DNA of 64,000 nt from Ruminococcus sp. (GCA_017542475.1 JAFXXD010000038.1:124001-188000), one strand, 5' to 3'; shown: positions 1 to 9,771, counted from the first letter of the stretch. Made by a program: numbers and translations. Notes: generated by a model from the sequence alone, not told the origin.

Positions 1-330
1 GCTCGAAGGCGACATCATATCCACAGCCGTGCTGTCGTTGAAGCCGTCGAGGCTGCCGTTCCTGATGTAGTAGGCAAGTCCGCCCGAGCCCGCAAGCAGT
101 ACGCCTGCCGCCGCAACCGAGGCGAGCCTGCGCTTCCATACGGGGCGCGAGTAACGCTCAACGCCGCTGACAGAATCTCCCGCTACGAATTTTTTGTCTG
201 TATCCTTATTGAACTTTCTTTCGCTCATCTTATATAACCTGTTCCTTTCCTCGGCAGTCAGCAGAGGAAGCTGTTCGGGCATTTCGCCCTCGGAGCAGTT
301 GAACAGCTCGTCGATATTCGTTTTTCTCAT
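1..330 (-). CDS. Sigma-factor partner membrane protein, N-terminal part (cut by window edge)
   Basis: The first 110 residues are visible; the gene runs off the left edge. The N-terminal half is charged and presumably cytoplasmic, followed by a motif (V-S-G-V-E-R-Y-S-R-P-V-W, about residues 64-75) and one transmembrane segment at about 82-98. The start codon overlaps the stop of the sigma factor gene (ATGA), so the two are translationally coupled. The motif and topology match the partner of the second sigma factor at 46015 (V-S-G-V-E-Q-Y-N-R-P-K-W). By position and topology it could be an anti-sigma factor or other membrane regulator; no zinc anti-sigma motif is visible, so the role is inferred. 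Confidence 0.7.
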   Translation of the reverse strand, partial: MRKTNIDELFNCSEGEMPEQLPLLTAEERNRLYKMSERKFNKDTDKKFVAGDSVSGVERYSRPVWKRRLASVAAAGVLLAGSGGLAYYIRNGSLDGFNDSTAVDMMSPSS

Positions 331-893
331 ATCTCCTCAACTCCCTTTTCCGCCAGCATTTCCTTCAGCTTCGCCCTCGCACGGGTGCTCCGCTTCTGGA
401 CTGCCGAATCAGTCATTTTCAGCACGGCGGCTATCTCGCGGACAGTCCGCCCGTAGTAATACTGCTGGGTGATTATAGTCGTGTCGGGTTCGCCGAGAGC
501 CGCAATACAGCCGCGGAGTATGCGTCCTATCTCGGAGCGCTCTGCATTTTCGGCGACGTCCTCGGCGGAGCGGAGCTCCCCTGCTGTGTCGTCTATCGGG
601 ACTGTCCGACCGCTCTTTGCCGAGAGCCTGCGGAAATAGTCCGTAGCCGTCCTTCGTGCGATAATGCCGATTATGCCCTTGAGGTCGCCGTCGTAGCCGT
701 TATCGGTACAACACGCGCGGTAGACCTCGGCGAAAATGTCGCTGACACATTCCTCGACGTCCTCGCGGCTCGCACAGCTTTTCAGCTTCATCGCCGCGAT
801 AGCGTAGACATACGCGCAGTATTCGTCGAAGAGCGCACGCCGCCCCTTCTCGGCTGACTGGTGCATAAGCTTCCTGAGCTCGCTGTCCGTCAT
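327..893 (-). CDS. ECF-type RNA polymerase sigma factor
   Basis: The 188-residue protein has the size and layout of a sigma-70 family ECF factor. An N-terminal region 2 includes E-D-V-E-E-C-V-S-D-I-F, and a C-terminal helix-turn-helix of region 4 includes T-V-R-E-I-A-A-V-L-K-M-T-D-S-A-V-Q-K-R. The start at 893 is chosen because AAAGGTGGTG lies at the right distance upstream; an in-frame ATG at 956 has no such site and would begin about 15 bases from the predicted transcription start. The gene overlaps the downstream membrane partner by four bases. It is paralogous to the sigma factor at 45434. Target promoters are unknown. Confidence 0.85.
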   Translation of the reverse strand: MTDSELRKLMHQSAEKGRRALFDEYCAYVYAIAAMKLKSCASREDVEECVSDIFAEVYRACCTDNGYDGDLKGIIGIIARRTATDYFRRLSAKSGRTVPIDDTAGELRSAEDVAENAERSEIGRILRGCIAALGEPDTTIITQQYYYGRTVREIAAVLKMTDSAVQKRSTRARAKLKEMLAEKGVEEI

Positions 894-977
894 ACAGTCA
901 CCACCTTTGAAACGTTTCATTATAACTACTCGCAGTACACGTCCACTTTCGGACACAGAAAGTATAATTCTTTCATT

Positions 978-1005
978 ATTATATCATACAAGTCAATGCT
1001 GTCAA
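978..1005 (-). promoter_or_regulatory. Sigma-A-type promoter for the sigma factor gene
   Basis: On the minus strand TTGACA (1000-1005) and TATAAT (978-983) are separated by 16 bases. The -35 box lies within the tail of the terminator of the upstream mannanase gene. Confidence 0.75.
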
Positions 1006-1041
1006 GAAAAAAACTTACCGAGCTCATAATGGCTCGGTAAG
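1003..1041 (-). terminator. Intrinsic terminator of the mannanase gene
   Basis: A perfect 10-bp stem (1014-1023 with 1032-1041) is followed on the minus strand by seven T residues, C and TT. It ends transcription of the GH26 gene. Confidence 0.85.
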
Positions 1042-1063
1042 TCAGAGAAGTATGAATAGATGA

Positions 1064-2971
1064 TTATTTCTTGTAGGATTCGGGGAGAGAGTCGATCTTA
1101 CCCGCGTCAAGCTTCTGTATCGCGAGCGCGTCCTTTGCGGTTATACCGTCGCCGTTGTCGGAGACATCGGCATTGGCGGCACCCTCAGGCTGGAGCGCGT
1201 ATTTATCCTTGTTGGCTATGCTTTGCAGTATCGCTACAGCATCCGCGACCGTAACCTTCTTGTCGAGGTTAGCGTCTCCCCAAAGCCTGTCACTGTCGGT
1301 GGAGGAGGTAGTGGTTACGGAGGTAGTTGCTGTTGTGGTGGTTTTGCTCGTAGCGTTAGTCGAGGGCTTGGTGCCGCTCTCCTCCTGCATAGGATAGGTC
1401 TTGAGGTCAGGGAGCTCGTCAAGCGTTATGCAGTAGTCGCTGTTATATATCTCGATGAGGTTGTCAACAGGGTTGTTCTGCTCGCTTGTGAGGTAGTTCA
1501 TATACCACGGGCAGAAATAGAGCCACGCCGCCTTGTCATTGACGAGGTTTTCGAGCGAAGGAATGGAGTCGTTCTCGGTCATAGCGACCATCTTCTGACC
1601 GTCTGTACCCTGTACAAGGCTGTAGAACGTCGAAGCAATAGAGCTGAGATTGGGCTGACCGTCCATAGCGTTGTACTTGTCGTAGCCGACGATATCTACC
1701 ACATCGTCCCCGGGGTACCAGTCAGCTGCGGCAGGAGAAGTAGAGCCTGTCCACTCCCATATGAGGTTGTCGAGCCCGTACTCGTTGGTGAGCTTGTCGT
1801 AAAGCAGACGGTAGAGCTGCTTGCAGGGCTCAGGACCCTCGGCTCCCCACCAGAACCATGCGCCCTCAGCCTCGTGGAGAGGTCGCCACAGTATCGGAAC
1901 ATCGGCGTCTTTAAGCTTCTGGAGCTCGCCCGCTATGAGCTCGATATCGGCAAGGAGCTTCTTGTTCTCCCAAGTGCCGTCCTCGAGCGCACGGGAAATG
2001 CTGAATGTTGTATACGGCGTATTACCCGTAGATTCGACGTAGAACGCAATACCGCCCTCGGTGCATTCCTCGTCGGAGGGAACGTTCCAGTGCCACGTTA
2101 CAGTGGCGATACCATGGTACTTGTTCACCCACTCGATAACACGCTCGGGAGCGTGGTCGCGCCAGTCAGATGACGTATTATAGGCGAGGAAGTCGATACC
2201 GCGGATAGCGGGCTGCTTGCCCGTCTGCGCCATTATGTACTCGAACTCAGCCTCGTTGTCCTTGATGAAGACGTCGGGACTGCTCCACAAATTGTAGTTG
2301 TGGTCGCCGCAGTATTCCTGCTGTCCTGCGATGATGTGCTCGCCGTACTGGTCAACGAGGTAGCTGTACAGCCTCTTCGCTGAATCAGAGGCATTGGGGT
2401 TACTGAGCTGTTTCGTCGGTGAGAGATTGGCTATCTTCTCATCTGCGGGTTTAAGCGTGAGGTAATCGAAGAAGGTATAGCCCCAGTATGCTTTAAGCTC
2501 AATGATATTCTTGCCTTTCTTTAAGTTGACAAGTCCGCCCGAGGTCTCCTTAAATGACATCGTATAAGGAAAGGTCACCTCGCCCTGATTAGAGCCGTTT
2601 ACATTGAGGTACTGTACCTTTTTGCGCGGGTCACCGGGCTCGCAGTAGGAGATGGTCATTTCATATAGTCCTGCCTCGGGAACATCGACCTCTACCTGTA
2701 AGGACGTTCCCTTCTGGTCGAGGTAAGCGAAGCCCTTGCCCGAAAAGCCGCTCAGGTCGAGACCCTCGGGGAAATCGCCGAAGTCAACGCCAGTTGTTCC
2801 GTCAGTGTAGAGCTTAGCTCCGTCAGCCTTTGCCTCCTCAAATTCGTACTTCATAATATCCTCCGCACTGGCATTGGTGAATATGTTCACGGGAGCGGCA
2901 ATGCTTCCCGAAAGAGCAACTGCGGCAGTTAGTGCAGCAGAAACGATCTTCTTAAATGATACCAAACTCAT
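1064..2971 (-). CDS. Secreted GH26 beta-mannanase with CBM35-like module and type I dockerin
   Basis: This 635-residue extracellular enzyme should cleave beta-1,4-mannan. A signal peptide (about 1-36, ending A-S-A) is followed by a CBM35-like carbohydrate-binding module (about 40-175) and a GH26 catalytic domain (about 190-525). The acid/base Glu is about residue 367 in W-R-P-L-H-E-A-E-G and the nucleophile Glu about 466 in M-T-E-N-D. A Thr/Ser-rich linker (about 534-560) leads to a C-terminal dockerin with two calcium-binding repeats (about 565-625), which would dock the enzyme on a cohesin scaffold. The start has a strong AAGGAGGG site. It is transcribed alone, with its own promoter and terminator. 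Substrate fine specificity cannot be read from sequence. Confidence 0.9.
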   Translation of the reverse strand: MSLVSFKKIVSAALTAAVALSGSIAAPVNIFTNASAEDIMKYEFEEAKADGAKLYTDGTTGVDFGDFPEGLDLSGFSGKGFAYLDQKGTSLQVEVDVPEAGLYEMTISYCEPGDPRKKVQYLNVNGSNQGEVTFPYTMSFKETSGGLVNLKKGKNIIELKAYWGYTFFDYLTLKPADEKIANLSPTKQLSNPNASDSAKRLYSYLVDQYGEHIIAGQQEYCGDHNYNLWSSPDVFIKDNEAEFEYIMAQTGKQPAIRGIDFLAYNTSSDWRDHAPERVIEWVNKYHGIATVTWHWNVPSDEECTEGGIAFYVESTGNTPYTTFSISRALEDGTWENKKLLADIELIAGELQKLKDADVPILWRPLHEAEGAWFWWGAEGPEPCKQLYRLLYDKLTNEYGLDNLIWEWTGSTSPAAADWYPGDDVVDIVGYDKYNAMDGQPNLSSIASTFYSLVQGTDGQKMVAMTENDSIPSLENLVNDKAAWLYFCPWYMNYLTSEQNNPVDNLIEIYNSDYCITLDELPDLKTYPMQEESGTKPSTNATSKTTTTATTSVTTTSSTDSDRLWGDANLDKKVTVADAVAILQSIANKDKYALQPEGAANADVSDNGDGITAKDALAIQKLDAGKIDSLPESYKK

Positions 2972-3009
2972 AAGATACCCTCCTTAAATTATGAGCATAC
3001 TATAATTAT

Positions 3010-3038
3010 AGTTTAACATAGCAGAGGCAGTAAGTCAA
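3010..3038 (-). promoter_or_regulatory. Promoter of the GH26 mannanase gene
   Basis: On the minus strand TTGACT (3033-3038) and TAAACT (3010-3015) are 17 bases apart, about 40 bases upstream of the start codon. Confidence 0.6.
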
Positions 3039-3100
3039 TACGTTTCGGTTGAAAAGTGATTTGAGGAATTCAACGATTTGTTGAGATTTAGTGCAAAAAT

Positions 3101-3126
3101 AAACCGCCTAATGATTTAGGCGGTTT
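3101..3126 (-). terminator. Intrinsic terminator of the pyrimidine operon
   Basis: An 11-bp perfect stem (3101-3111 with 3116-3126) lies just past the carB stop and is followed on the minus strand by a T-rich stretch. Confidence 0.75.
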
Positions 3127-3132
3127 AAGTTG

Positions 3133-6100
3133 TTATATCTTTGTGATGTCTACAAGCTCGACGTCATTTATCGTTCTGCCCGATTCAAGCACCTTTGCGA
3201 GGGATTTCGCGGTGTCGATGGCAGTAAGACTGCATATCGAGCGCTCTATCGACTTGCGGCGCATCTTTACGCTGTCACGCTCGGGAAGTCTGCCCTTCGC
3301 CGAGGTCGAGATAACGTAGTGTATCTTGCCGCTTTCAAGCAGAGTTACCACATTCGGCTCGCCGTCCGATATCTTGCGGACGAGGTGCGAGGCTATCATA
3401 TTGCGGGTCAGCACGCTCTGCGTACCCGATGTGGCGTAGAGCTCGAAGCCCATACGCTCGAACTTGTCGGCAATAGGCAGTATCTCGCGCTTATCGGAGT
3501 CGCGGACTGATATGAGCACTCCGCCCTCGCGCTTGAGGTCGAAGCCCGCCGCGATAAGTCCCTTGAGAAGTGCGTCCTCGAGGTTGCGACCGATACCGAG
3601 GCACTCGCCCGTGGACTTCATCTCGGGTCCGAGCATAGTATCAACGTCGGTGAGCTTCTCAAACGAGAATACGGGAACCTTGACCGCAACGTAGTCGCCT
3701 GCGGGATAAAGTCCGCTCTCGTAGCCCATATCTTTCAGCTTCGCGCCGAACATTATCTTCGTCGCGATATCTACCATCGGTATACCCGTTACCTTGCTGA
3801 TGTAGGGAACTGTACGCGATGAACGCGGGTTTACTTCGATTACGAATACCTCGTGGTTGTATACGACGTACTGGATATTCACAAGTCCGATGACGTTGAG
3901 CTCCTTCGCGAGCTTGCGGGTGTACTCAACAATTATGCGCTTGATGCGGTCTGAGAGGTGCTGTGCTGGATATATCGAGATAGAGTCACCCGAGTGCACT
4001 CCCGCGCGCTCGATGTGCTCCATAATGCCGGGGATAAGGAAGTCCTCGCCGTCGCAGATAGCATCGACCTCGACCTCCGTGCCCATCATATACTTGTCGA
4101 TGAGGACAGGGTTCTCGATGTTGTGGCTCATAATTATGCCCATATACTCCTTGACGTCGGCGTCGGAGTGAGCGATTATCATATTCTGTCCGCCAAGTAC
4201 GTAGGACGGGCGGAGAAGAACGGGATAGCCGAGCTGATTAGCCGCTGCAAGAGCCTCCTCGGTGTTCATTACCGTATGACCTGCAGGACGCGGTATACCG
4301 CACTTTTCGAGAACTTCATCAAAGCGCTCTCTGTCCTCGGCGGCATCTATCATATCCGCGGAAGTACCGAGTATGCGCACGCCCATATCAGAGAGGTGAC
4401 GTGTCAGCTTGATAGCTGTCTGTCCGCCGAACTGCACAACTACTCCGTAGGGCTGCTCGGTCTCGATAATAGCCTCGACATCCTCCTTAGTGAGCGGGTC
4501 GAAATAGAGGCGGTCGCCTGTGTCAAAGTCGGTGGAAACGGTCTCGGGGTTGTTGTTGCAGATAACAGCCTCGTAGCCGAGCTCCTTCAGCGTCCATACA
4601 CAGTGAACGGAGCAGTAGTCGAACTCGATACCCTGTCCGATTCGGATAGGTCCCGAACCGAAAACGATGACCTTTTTCTTGCCTGTGTCGGTGCGCTCGA
4701 TGAACTGCTTTGCCTCGTTCTCTTCGTCAAAGGTGGAGTAGAAGTACGGCGTCTCAGCCTTGAACTCGCCCGCGCACGTATCGACCATCTTGAAGACGGC
4801 TCTGCGGCGCTTCGGGCATTTCTGTCCCGAGAGGCGCTCGATAGTGCTGTCGAGGTAGCCGTACTGCTTCGCGGTGTCGTACTTCTCCTCAGTGAGCTCA
4901 CCCTCTGCAAGCCACTTTTCAAGCTCGACAAGGTTCAGCAGCTTGTAGAGGAACCAGTTGTCTATCATCGTGATGTCGTGTATCTCCTCGGGAGTGATAC
5001 CGCGCTTTAACGCCTCGAATACGCAGAACGAGCGCTCGTCGTCGATGTCGTGGAGCTTCGCCCTTACCTCGTCGTCGGTGAGCTTGGTGAACTTCTTCAG
5101 CGTCATCGTGTCGAGTCCGAGCTCTATCGAGCGGACTGCCTTCATCATCGCCTGCTCGAAGCTCGTACCGATAGCCATTACCTCGCCCGTAGCCTTCATC
5201 TGAGTGCCGAGGGTGCGCTTTGCGTATACGAATTTATCAAATGCCCATTTCGGGAACTTTATTACAACGTAGTCGAGCGCAGGCTCGAAGCAGGCGTAGG
5301 TCTTGCCTGTTACCTGATTGATTATCTCGTCGAGGGTGTAGCCTATCGCTATCTTTGCCGCAGTCTTGGCTATCGGGTAGCCAGTAGCCTTAGAGGCAAG
5401 CGCCGATGAACGCGATACACGGGGATTTACCTCGATAACTGCATACTTGAAGCTCGTCGGGTGGAGCGCGAACTGGCAGTTACAGCCGCCCTCGACCTTC
5501 AGCTCCTTGATGATGTTGATAGCCGCTGTACGGAGCATCTGATACTCGCGGTCACTGAGTGTTACAGCAGGAGCTATAACGATACTGTCGCCTGTGTGTA
5601 CGCCGACAGGGTCAAAGTTCTCCATCGAGCAGACCGTGATAACATTGCCCTTTGCGTCTCTGATTACCTCGAACTCTATCTCCTTCCAGCCGCTGATACA
5701 CTTTTCGACCAGTATCTGCGTTATCGGAGAAAGACGGAGTCCGTTGGTCGCTATCTCGTGGAGCTCCTCCTCGTTCTGAGCGATACCGCCGCCTGTGCCT
5801 CCGAGTGTGAAAGCGGGACGCACGATAACGGGGTAGTCTATTACCTTGGCGAAGTCAAGCGCGTCCTCGACAGTCTCAACGACCTTGGACGGGATACAGG
5901 GCTCGCCTATCTTTTCCATTGTGTCCTTGAAAGCCTGTCTGTCCTCTGCCTTGTGGATAGTCTCGGGGTCCGCACCGAGGAGCTTTACATTGTGCGATTC
6001 AAGGAAGCCCTCCTCTGCGAGCTGCATCGACAGCGTCAGACCTGTCTGACCGCCGAGGGTCGAGAGCAGGCTGTCGGGCTTTTCCATTTCGATGATACGC

Positions 6101-6324
6101 TTGATGACGTCGAGGGTCAGCGGCTCGATGTAGACCTTGTCAGCCATAGCCTTATCGGTCATTATCGTTGCAGGGTTGGAGTTTACGAGTATTACCTCCA
6201 GTCCCTCCTGCTTGAGTGCGCGGCAAGCCTGAGTTCCCGCATAGTCGAACTCGGCTGCCTGTCCTATGACGATAGGTCCAGAGCCTATTACAAGCACCTT
6301 TTTGATATCACTTCTAAGCGGCAT
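3133..6324 (-). CDS. carB: Carbamoyl-phosphate synthase large subunit
   Basis: The 1063-residue protein is full length for CarB. It uses ammonia from CarA, bicarbonate and two ATP to make carbamoyl phosphate for pyrimidine and arginine synthesis. The two homologous ATP-grasp halves are visible, each opening with a nucleotide-binding motif (V-L-V-I-G-S-G-P near residue 10 and V-I-V-F-G-S-G-P near 555), followed by the C-terminal MGS-like allosteric domain from about 930. It is the last gene of the pyr operon, one base after the carA stop. Its GGAGG site lies inside the end of carA, so translation is probably coupled. Confidence 0.97.
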   Translation of the reverse strand: MPLRSDIKKVLVIGSGPIVIGQAAEFDYAGTQACRALKQEGLEVILVNSNPATIMTDKAMADKVYIEPLTLDVIKRIIEMEKPDSLLSTLGGQTGLTLSMQLAEEGFLESHNVKLLGADPETIHKAEDRQAFKDTMEKIGEPCIPSKVVETVEDALDFAKVIDYPVIVRPAFTLGGTGGGIAQNEEELHEIATNGLRLSPITQILVEKCISGWKEIEFEVIRDAKGNVITVCSMENFDPVGVHTGDSIVIAPAVTLSDREYQMLRTAAINIIKELKVEGGCNCQFALHPTSFKYAVIEVNPRVSRSSALASKATGYPIAKTAAKIAIGYTLDEIINQVTGKTYACFEPALDYVVIKFPKWAFDKFVYAKRTLGTQMKATGEVMAIGTSFEQAMMKAVRSIELGLDTMTLKKFTKLTDDEVRAKLHDIDDERSFCVFEALKRGITPEEIHDITMIDNWFLYKLLNLVELEKWLAEGELTEEKYDTAKQYGYLDSTIERLSGQKCPKRRRAVFKMVDTCAGEFKAETPYFYSTFDEENEAKQFIERTDTGKKKVIVFGSGPIRIGQGIEFDYCSVHCVWTLKELGYEAVICNNNPETVSTDFDTGDRLYFDPLTKEDVEAIIETEQPYGVVVQFGGQTAIKLTRHLSDMGVRILGTSADMIDAAEDRERFDEVLEKCGIPRPAGHTVMNTEEALAAANQLGYPVLLRPSYVLGGQNMIIAHSDADVKEYMGIIMSHNIENPVLIDKYMMGTEVEVDAICDGEDFLIPGIMEHIERAGVHSGDSISIYPAQHLSDRIKRIIVEYTRKLAKELNVIGLVNIQYVVYNHEVFVIEVNPRSSRTVPYISKVTGIPMVDIATKIMFGAKLKDMGYESGLYPAGDYVAVKVPVFSFEKLTDVDTMLGPEMKSTGECLGIGRNLEDALLKGLIAAGFDLKREGGVLISVRDSDKREILPIADKFERMGFELYATSGTQSVLTRNMIASHLVRKISDGEPNVVTLLESGKIHYVISTSAKGRLPERDSVKMRRKSIERSICSLTAIDTAKSLAKVLESGRTINDVELVDITKI

Positions 6325-6325
6325 T

Positions 6326-7429
6326 TTACTTACCCTCCTTCATAGTCTCAACGAAATCGTCGAACAAGTACGCGGTATCGAGCGGTCCGCCGTGTGCCTC
6401 GGGGTGGAACTGCACGGTGCGCGCGTTTACGGAGGTGTAGTGTATGCCCTCGCAGGTCTTGTCGTTTGCGTTGATGTGCGATACTCTGCCGACCGACGGG
6501 TCGATGCTGTCGCCGATGACAGCGTAGCCGTGGTTCTGGCTGGTGACGTAGGTAAGTCCGCTCTCAAGGTCGATAACGGGCTGATTTGCTCCGCGGTGAC
6601 CGTATTTGAGCTTCTCGGTGCGTCCGCCGTTGGCAAGCGCCATAAGCTGGTGACCGAGACAGATACCGAATATCGGAATGCCGAGCTTCTGTATCTCACG
6701 TATATTTGCGATTATCTCAACATTTTCAGCGGGGTCTCCCGGTCCGTTCGAGAACATTATACCGTCGGGAGCGAGAGCCTTCACCTGCTCCGCTGTTGTG
6801 CAGGCGGGAACAACTATGACCTCACAGCCGCGCTTTACGAGCTCGCGGCGGATATTCCTCTTGTAGCCGAAGTCGAACAGCACAACGCGGTACTTCTTCT
6901 CTTCGGGCTCATAGGTGAGCGTCTCGGAATTAGTCACGCTCTTTACGGCTTCACGTACAGCGAACGCCTTGACCTGAGCAAGCAGCTCGTCCTTTTTCTC
7001 GTAGACGTTCTCGGTAGTAATAACGCCGTTCATAACGCCAGCCTCGCGGATAACACGTGTCAGGGAGCGTGTGTCGATGCCGTGTATGCCGATGATGTTG
7101 TGCTCGGTGAGGAAGTCATTGATGTTGCCCTCACAGCGGAAATTCGACGGAGCATTGCACCACTCGCGCACGATATAGCCGCTGACGTAGGACTTCGCGG
7201 ACTCGCTGTCCTCGGAGTTGACGCCGTAATTGCCGATAAGCGGGAAGGTCTGTGTGACGATCTGTCCGTAGTAGCTGGGGTCGGTAAGAGTCTCCTGATA
7301 GCCCGTCAGACCTGTCGTGAATACGACCTCGCCGATGACAGTTCCCTTCGCGCCGAAGCTCCTGCCCTCGAAGACCTGACCGTTTGCAAGCATAAGGTAG
7401 GCTTTTTCGCTCATGTTGAATAATGACAT
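6326..7429 (-). CDS. carA: Carbamoyl-phosphate synthase small (glutaminase) subunit
   Basis: The 367-residue protein releases ammonia from glutamine and channels it to CarB. The N-terminal CPSase small-chain domain is followed by a class I glutamine amidotransferase domain with the nucleophile Cys in G-I-C-L-G-H-Q and a C-terminal His/Glu in F-H-P-E-A. The start at 7429 has GGAGG ten bases upstream; an internal ATG five codons later lacks a comparable site. It sits between pyrF and carB in the pyr operon. Confidence 0.96.
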   Translation of the reverse strand: MSLFNMSEKAYLMLANGQVFEGRSFGAKGTVIGEVVFTTGLTGYQETLTDPSYYGQIVTQTFPLIGNYGVNSEDSESAKSYVSGYIVREWCNAPSNFRCEGNINDFLTEHNIIGIHGIDTRSLTRVIREAGVMNGVITTENVYEKKDELLAQVKAFAVREAVKSVTNSETLTYEPEEKKYRVVLFDFGYKRNIRRELVKRGCEVIVVPACTTAEQVKALAPDGIMFSNGPGDPAENVEIIANIREIQKLGIPIFGICLGHQLMALANGGRTEKLKYGHRGANQPVIDLESGLTYVTSQNHGYAVIGDSIDPSVGRVSHINANDKTCEGIHYTSVNARTVQFHPEAHGGPLDTAYLFDDFVETMKEGK

Positions 7430-7511
7430 TTCTGAAAGTCCTCCTTGTTAGGATCGAAGTTTTGGTATCTATAAACACGCCTCACGCCGTTGTAAGGCGG
7501 TCTGTACCTGA

Positions 7512-8438
7512 TTATTTGAGGTTGATATACTGCGTGATGTCGTCCTTCATACGAATGACCTCGCGGCGTGCTGCCTTTGCAAAGTCGCGCTCGTCGCAGC
7601 CCTCCTTCTTGTATGCGCACATTACAGCACGTGAGGAGTTGACGATAGCTCCGAGACCGTTCTCGTCGAAGCCGCCCTTCAAGCCCTCTGCTCCGCCGCC
7701 CTGAGCTCCGTAGCCGGGAACGAGGAACATCGTATGCGGAAGCCTCTTTCTGAGCTCGGTGAGCATTTCGGGATATGTAGCGCCTACGACTGCTCCAACG
7801 TCGGAGTAGCCGAACTTTCCGACAGCCTCGCTGCCCCATTTCTCGCACATATCGCCCATAGCCTCGTATATGGTGCGTCCATCAGCAAGCTTCATATCCT
7901 GAAGCTCGCCGCTCGACGGGTTCGAGGTCTTGACGAGTACGAATATGCCCTTGTCACGCTGACGGCACACGTTCAGAAGCGGGTTGATACCGTCGCTGCC
8001 GAGGTAGCCGTTCACCGTAAGAGCGTCCGCACCGAAGGCTTCGAGCTCGTTCTCACCGACAGCTGTAACTCCGAGGTGGGCGTTGGTGTATGCCTCCATC
8101 GTCGCGCCTATGTCGTTGCGCTTGCCGTCAGTCATAACGAACATTCCGTTGAGCTTCGCGTAGCGGATAGTCTTTTCGAGTGTTCTGATACCATAATGAC
8201 CGTACATCTCATAGTACGCAGCCTGCGGTTTTATCGCTGGGACTACATCATGAATCTCATCGATGATAGCCTGATTGAAGTCGTATATCGACTTTGCGGC
8301 GGCTTTAAGCGTCCAGCCGTCCTTGTCGAGGTAGCGGCGCTGAATGAACTCGGGCACGTATTCGAGCTTGGGGTCGAGACCTACAACAGTAGGATTTTTC
8401 AGTTCGATGATCTTTTCAATGAGTCTGTCAAATGACAT
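7512..8438 (-). CDS. pyrF: Orotidine-5'-phosphate decarboxylase
   Basis: The enzyme decarboxylates OMP to UMP, the last step of the de novo pathway. At 308 residues it is longer than the common 230-residue form and matches the long subfamily (often called type 2) seen in many Clostridia and actinobacteria. The catalytic signature is visible as D-G-K-R-N-D-I-G, and V-G-L-D-P-K near residue 20 is the usual phosphate/orotate-binding opening. The start has GGAGG eight bases upstream. It lies between pyrC and carA in the operon. Confidence 0.95.
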   Translation of the reverse strand: MSFDRLIEKIIELKNPTVVGLDPKLEYVPEFIQRRYLDKDGWTLKAAAKSIYDFNQAIIDEIHDVVPAIKPQAAYYEMYGHYGIRTLEKTIRYAKLNGMFVMTDGKRNDIGATMEAYTNAHLGVTAVGENELEAFGADALTVNGYLGSDGINPLLNVCRQRDKGIFVLVKTSNPSSGELQDMKLADGRTIYEAMGDMCEKWGSEAVGKFGYSDVGAVVGATYPEMLTELRKRLPHTMFLVPGYGAQGGGAEGLKGGFDENGLGAIVNSSRAVMCAYKKEGCDERDFAKAARREVIRMKDDITQYINLK

Positions 8439-8482
8439 AATTCATACCTCCGATTTATATTTTACGGACTCCGAGTCCGATA

Positions 8483-9751
8483 TTATCTTCCGTCGTAGCG
8501 GATAACGCCCTTCGATATCGTAACGAGCGGCTTGCCCGTGAGGGTCATACCCTTGAATACGGTATTGTGCGACTTCGAGTGCAGCTTCTCGGGCTCTACC
8601 GTCCACTTCATGTTTATGTCGGCGATGACGAGGTCTGCCGTCTTGCCGACCTGTATCGCGGGAATTTCAAGTCCGAGTATACGGCGCGGGTTCACGCACA
8701 TAAGCTCCACGACCTTGTTGAGACTTATCTCGCCTGTGTGATAGAGAGCCGTGAGAGTTGCCGCGAGAGAGGTTTCCAGTCCCACAACTCCATTGGGAGC
8801 TTTCTCAAAGTCAGCCTTTTCATACTCGGCATGGGGAGCGTGGTCAGTGATTATGCAGTCTATCGTGCCGTCCTTTATCGCGAAGATTATCGCCTTCACG
8901 TCCTCGGGAGTACGGAGCGGCGGGTTCATACGGTAGTCGGCGTCGCGCTTTTCGAGAAGCTTGTCCGTGAGCATAAAATAATGCGGCGCAGTCTCGCAGG
9001 TGACCTTCACTCCGCGCGACTTAGCAAAGCGTATCATTGCGGCGCTGCCCTCGGTCGAGACGTGACAGATATGTATGCGGGCGTCCACAGACGAGGCGAG
9101 TATCATCTCGCGGGCGGTGATGTAGTCCTCGGAGGCTCTGTCCATACCCTTAACTCCGAGCTTCGCTGACGTCTCGCCCTTGTTGATTATGCCCTTGTTT
9201 ATGATGCTGAGGTCTTCACAATGAGATGCTACAAGCAGTCCGTTCGTATTCGAGAGCTCTAAAGCCCTGCGCATATACTCCGCATTTTCGACAGGTCTGC
9301 CATCATCGGAAATACATATACAGCCCGCAGCTTTGAGAGCGTCGTAGTCGCAGAGCCCATCGCCCTTCATCTTGCCAGTGATACAGCCGACGGGATATAC
9401 GTCAACTCCTGTACCATCGGCTTTCTCGATTATGTAGCGTATCGTCTCGGGATTGTCGCAGGGCGGGTCGGTGTTCGGCATTGCGAGCACGCCTGTAACG
9501 CCTCCGGCAAGAGCCGCGGAGCAGCCCGTCAGTACATCCTCCTTGTGAGTGAAGCCAGGGTCGCGAAGGTGGACGTGCATATCAAACAGCGAAGGCATAA
9601 GAACGAGGTCTGTGCCGTCGATGATGTTCTCGGCTCCGAGGCGTATATTGCTTTCGACCTCCGCTATCTTGCCGTCCACGATGAGCACATCGGTGATGAA
9701 GTCGTTCTTTGCGTCAACTGCGCGGATATTCTTGATGAGTAGTGATGACAT
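8483..9751 (-). CDS. pyrC: Dihydroorotase
   Basis: The 422-residue amidohydrolase closes carbamoyl aspartate to dihydroorotate. The metal-binding D-M-H-V-H-L-R-D-P-G motif lies near residue 57, and further ligands appear in S-H-C-E-D, I-H-I-C-H-V-S and the late T-D-H-A-P-H motif. This is the class I, longer dihydroorotase found in Gram-positive pyr operons. GGAGG is seven bases before the start. It follows pyrR by about 20 bases. Confidence 0.96.
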   Translation of the reverse strand: MSSLLIKNIRAVDAKNDFITDVLIVDGKIAEVESNIRLGAENIIDGTDLVLMPSLFDMHVHLRDPGFTHKEDVLTGCSAALAGGVTGVLAMPNTDPPCDNPETIRYIIEKADGTGVDVYPVGCITGKMKGDGLCDYDALKAAGCICISDDGRPVENAEYMRRALELSNTNGLLVASHCEDLSIINKGIINKGETSAKLGVKGMDRASEDYITAREMILASSVDARIHICHVSTEGSAAMIRFAKSRGVKVTCETAPHYFMLTDKLLEKRDADYRMNPPLRTPEDVKAIIFAIKDGTIDCIITDHAPHAEYEKADFEKAPNGVVGLETSLAATLTALYHTGEISLNKVVELMCVNPRRILGLEIPAIQVGKTADLVIADINMKWTVEPEKLHSKSHNTVFKGMTLTGKPLVTISKGVIRYDGR

Positions 9752-9771
9752 TGTATCCTCCTTCTTCGGAT

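Noticed and set aside
5461-6345. Long plus-strand open frames opposite carB
   Set aside because: The carB reading is unambiguous by motif, so the opposite frames are shadows.
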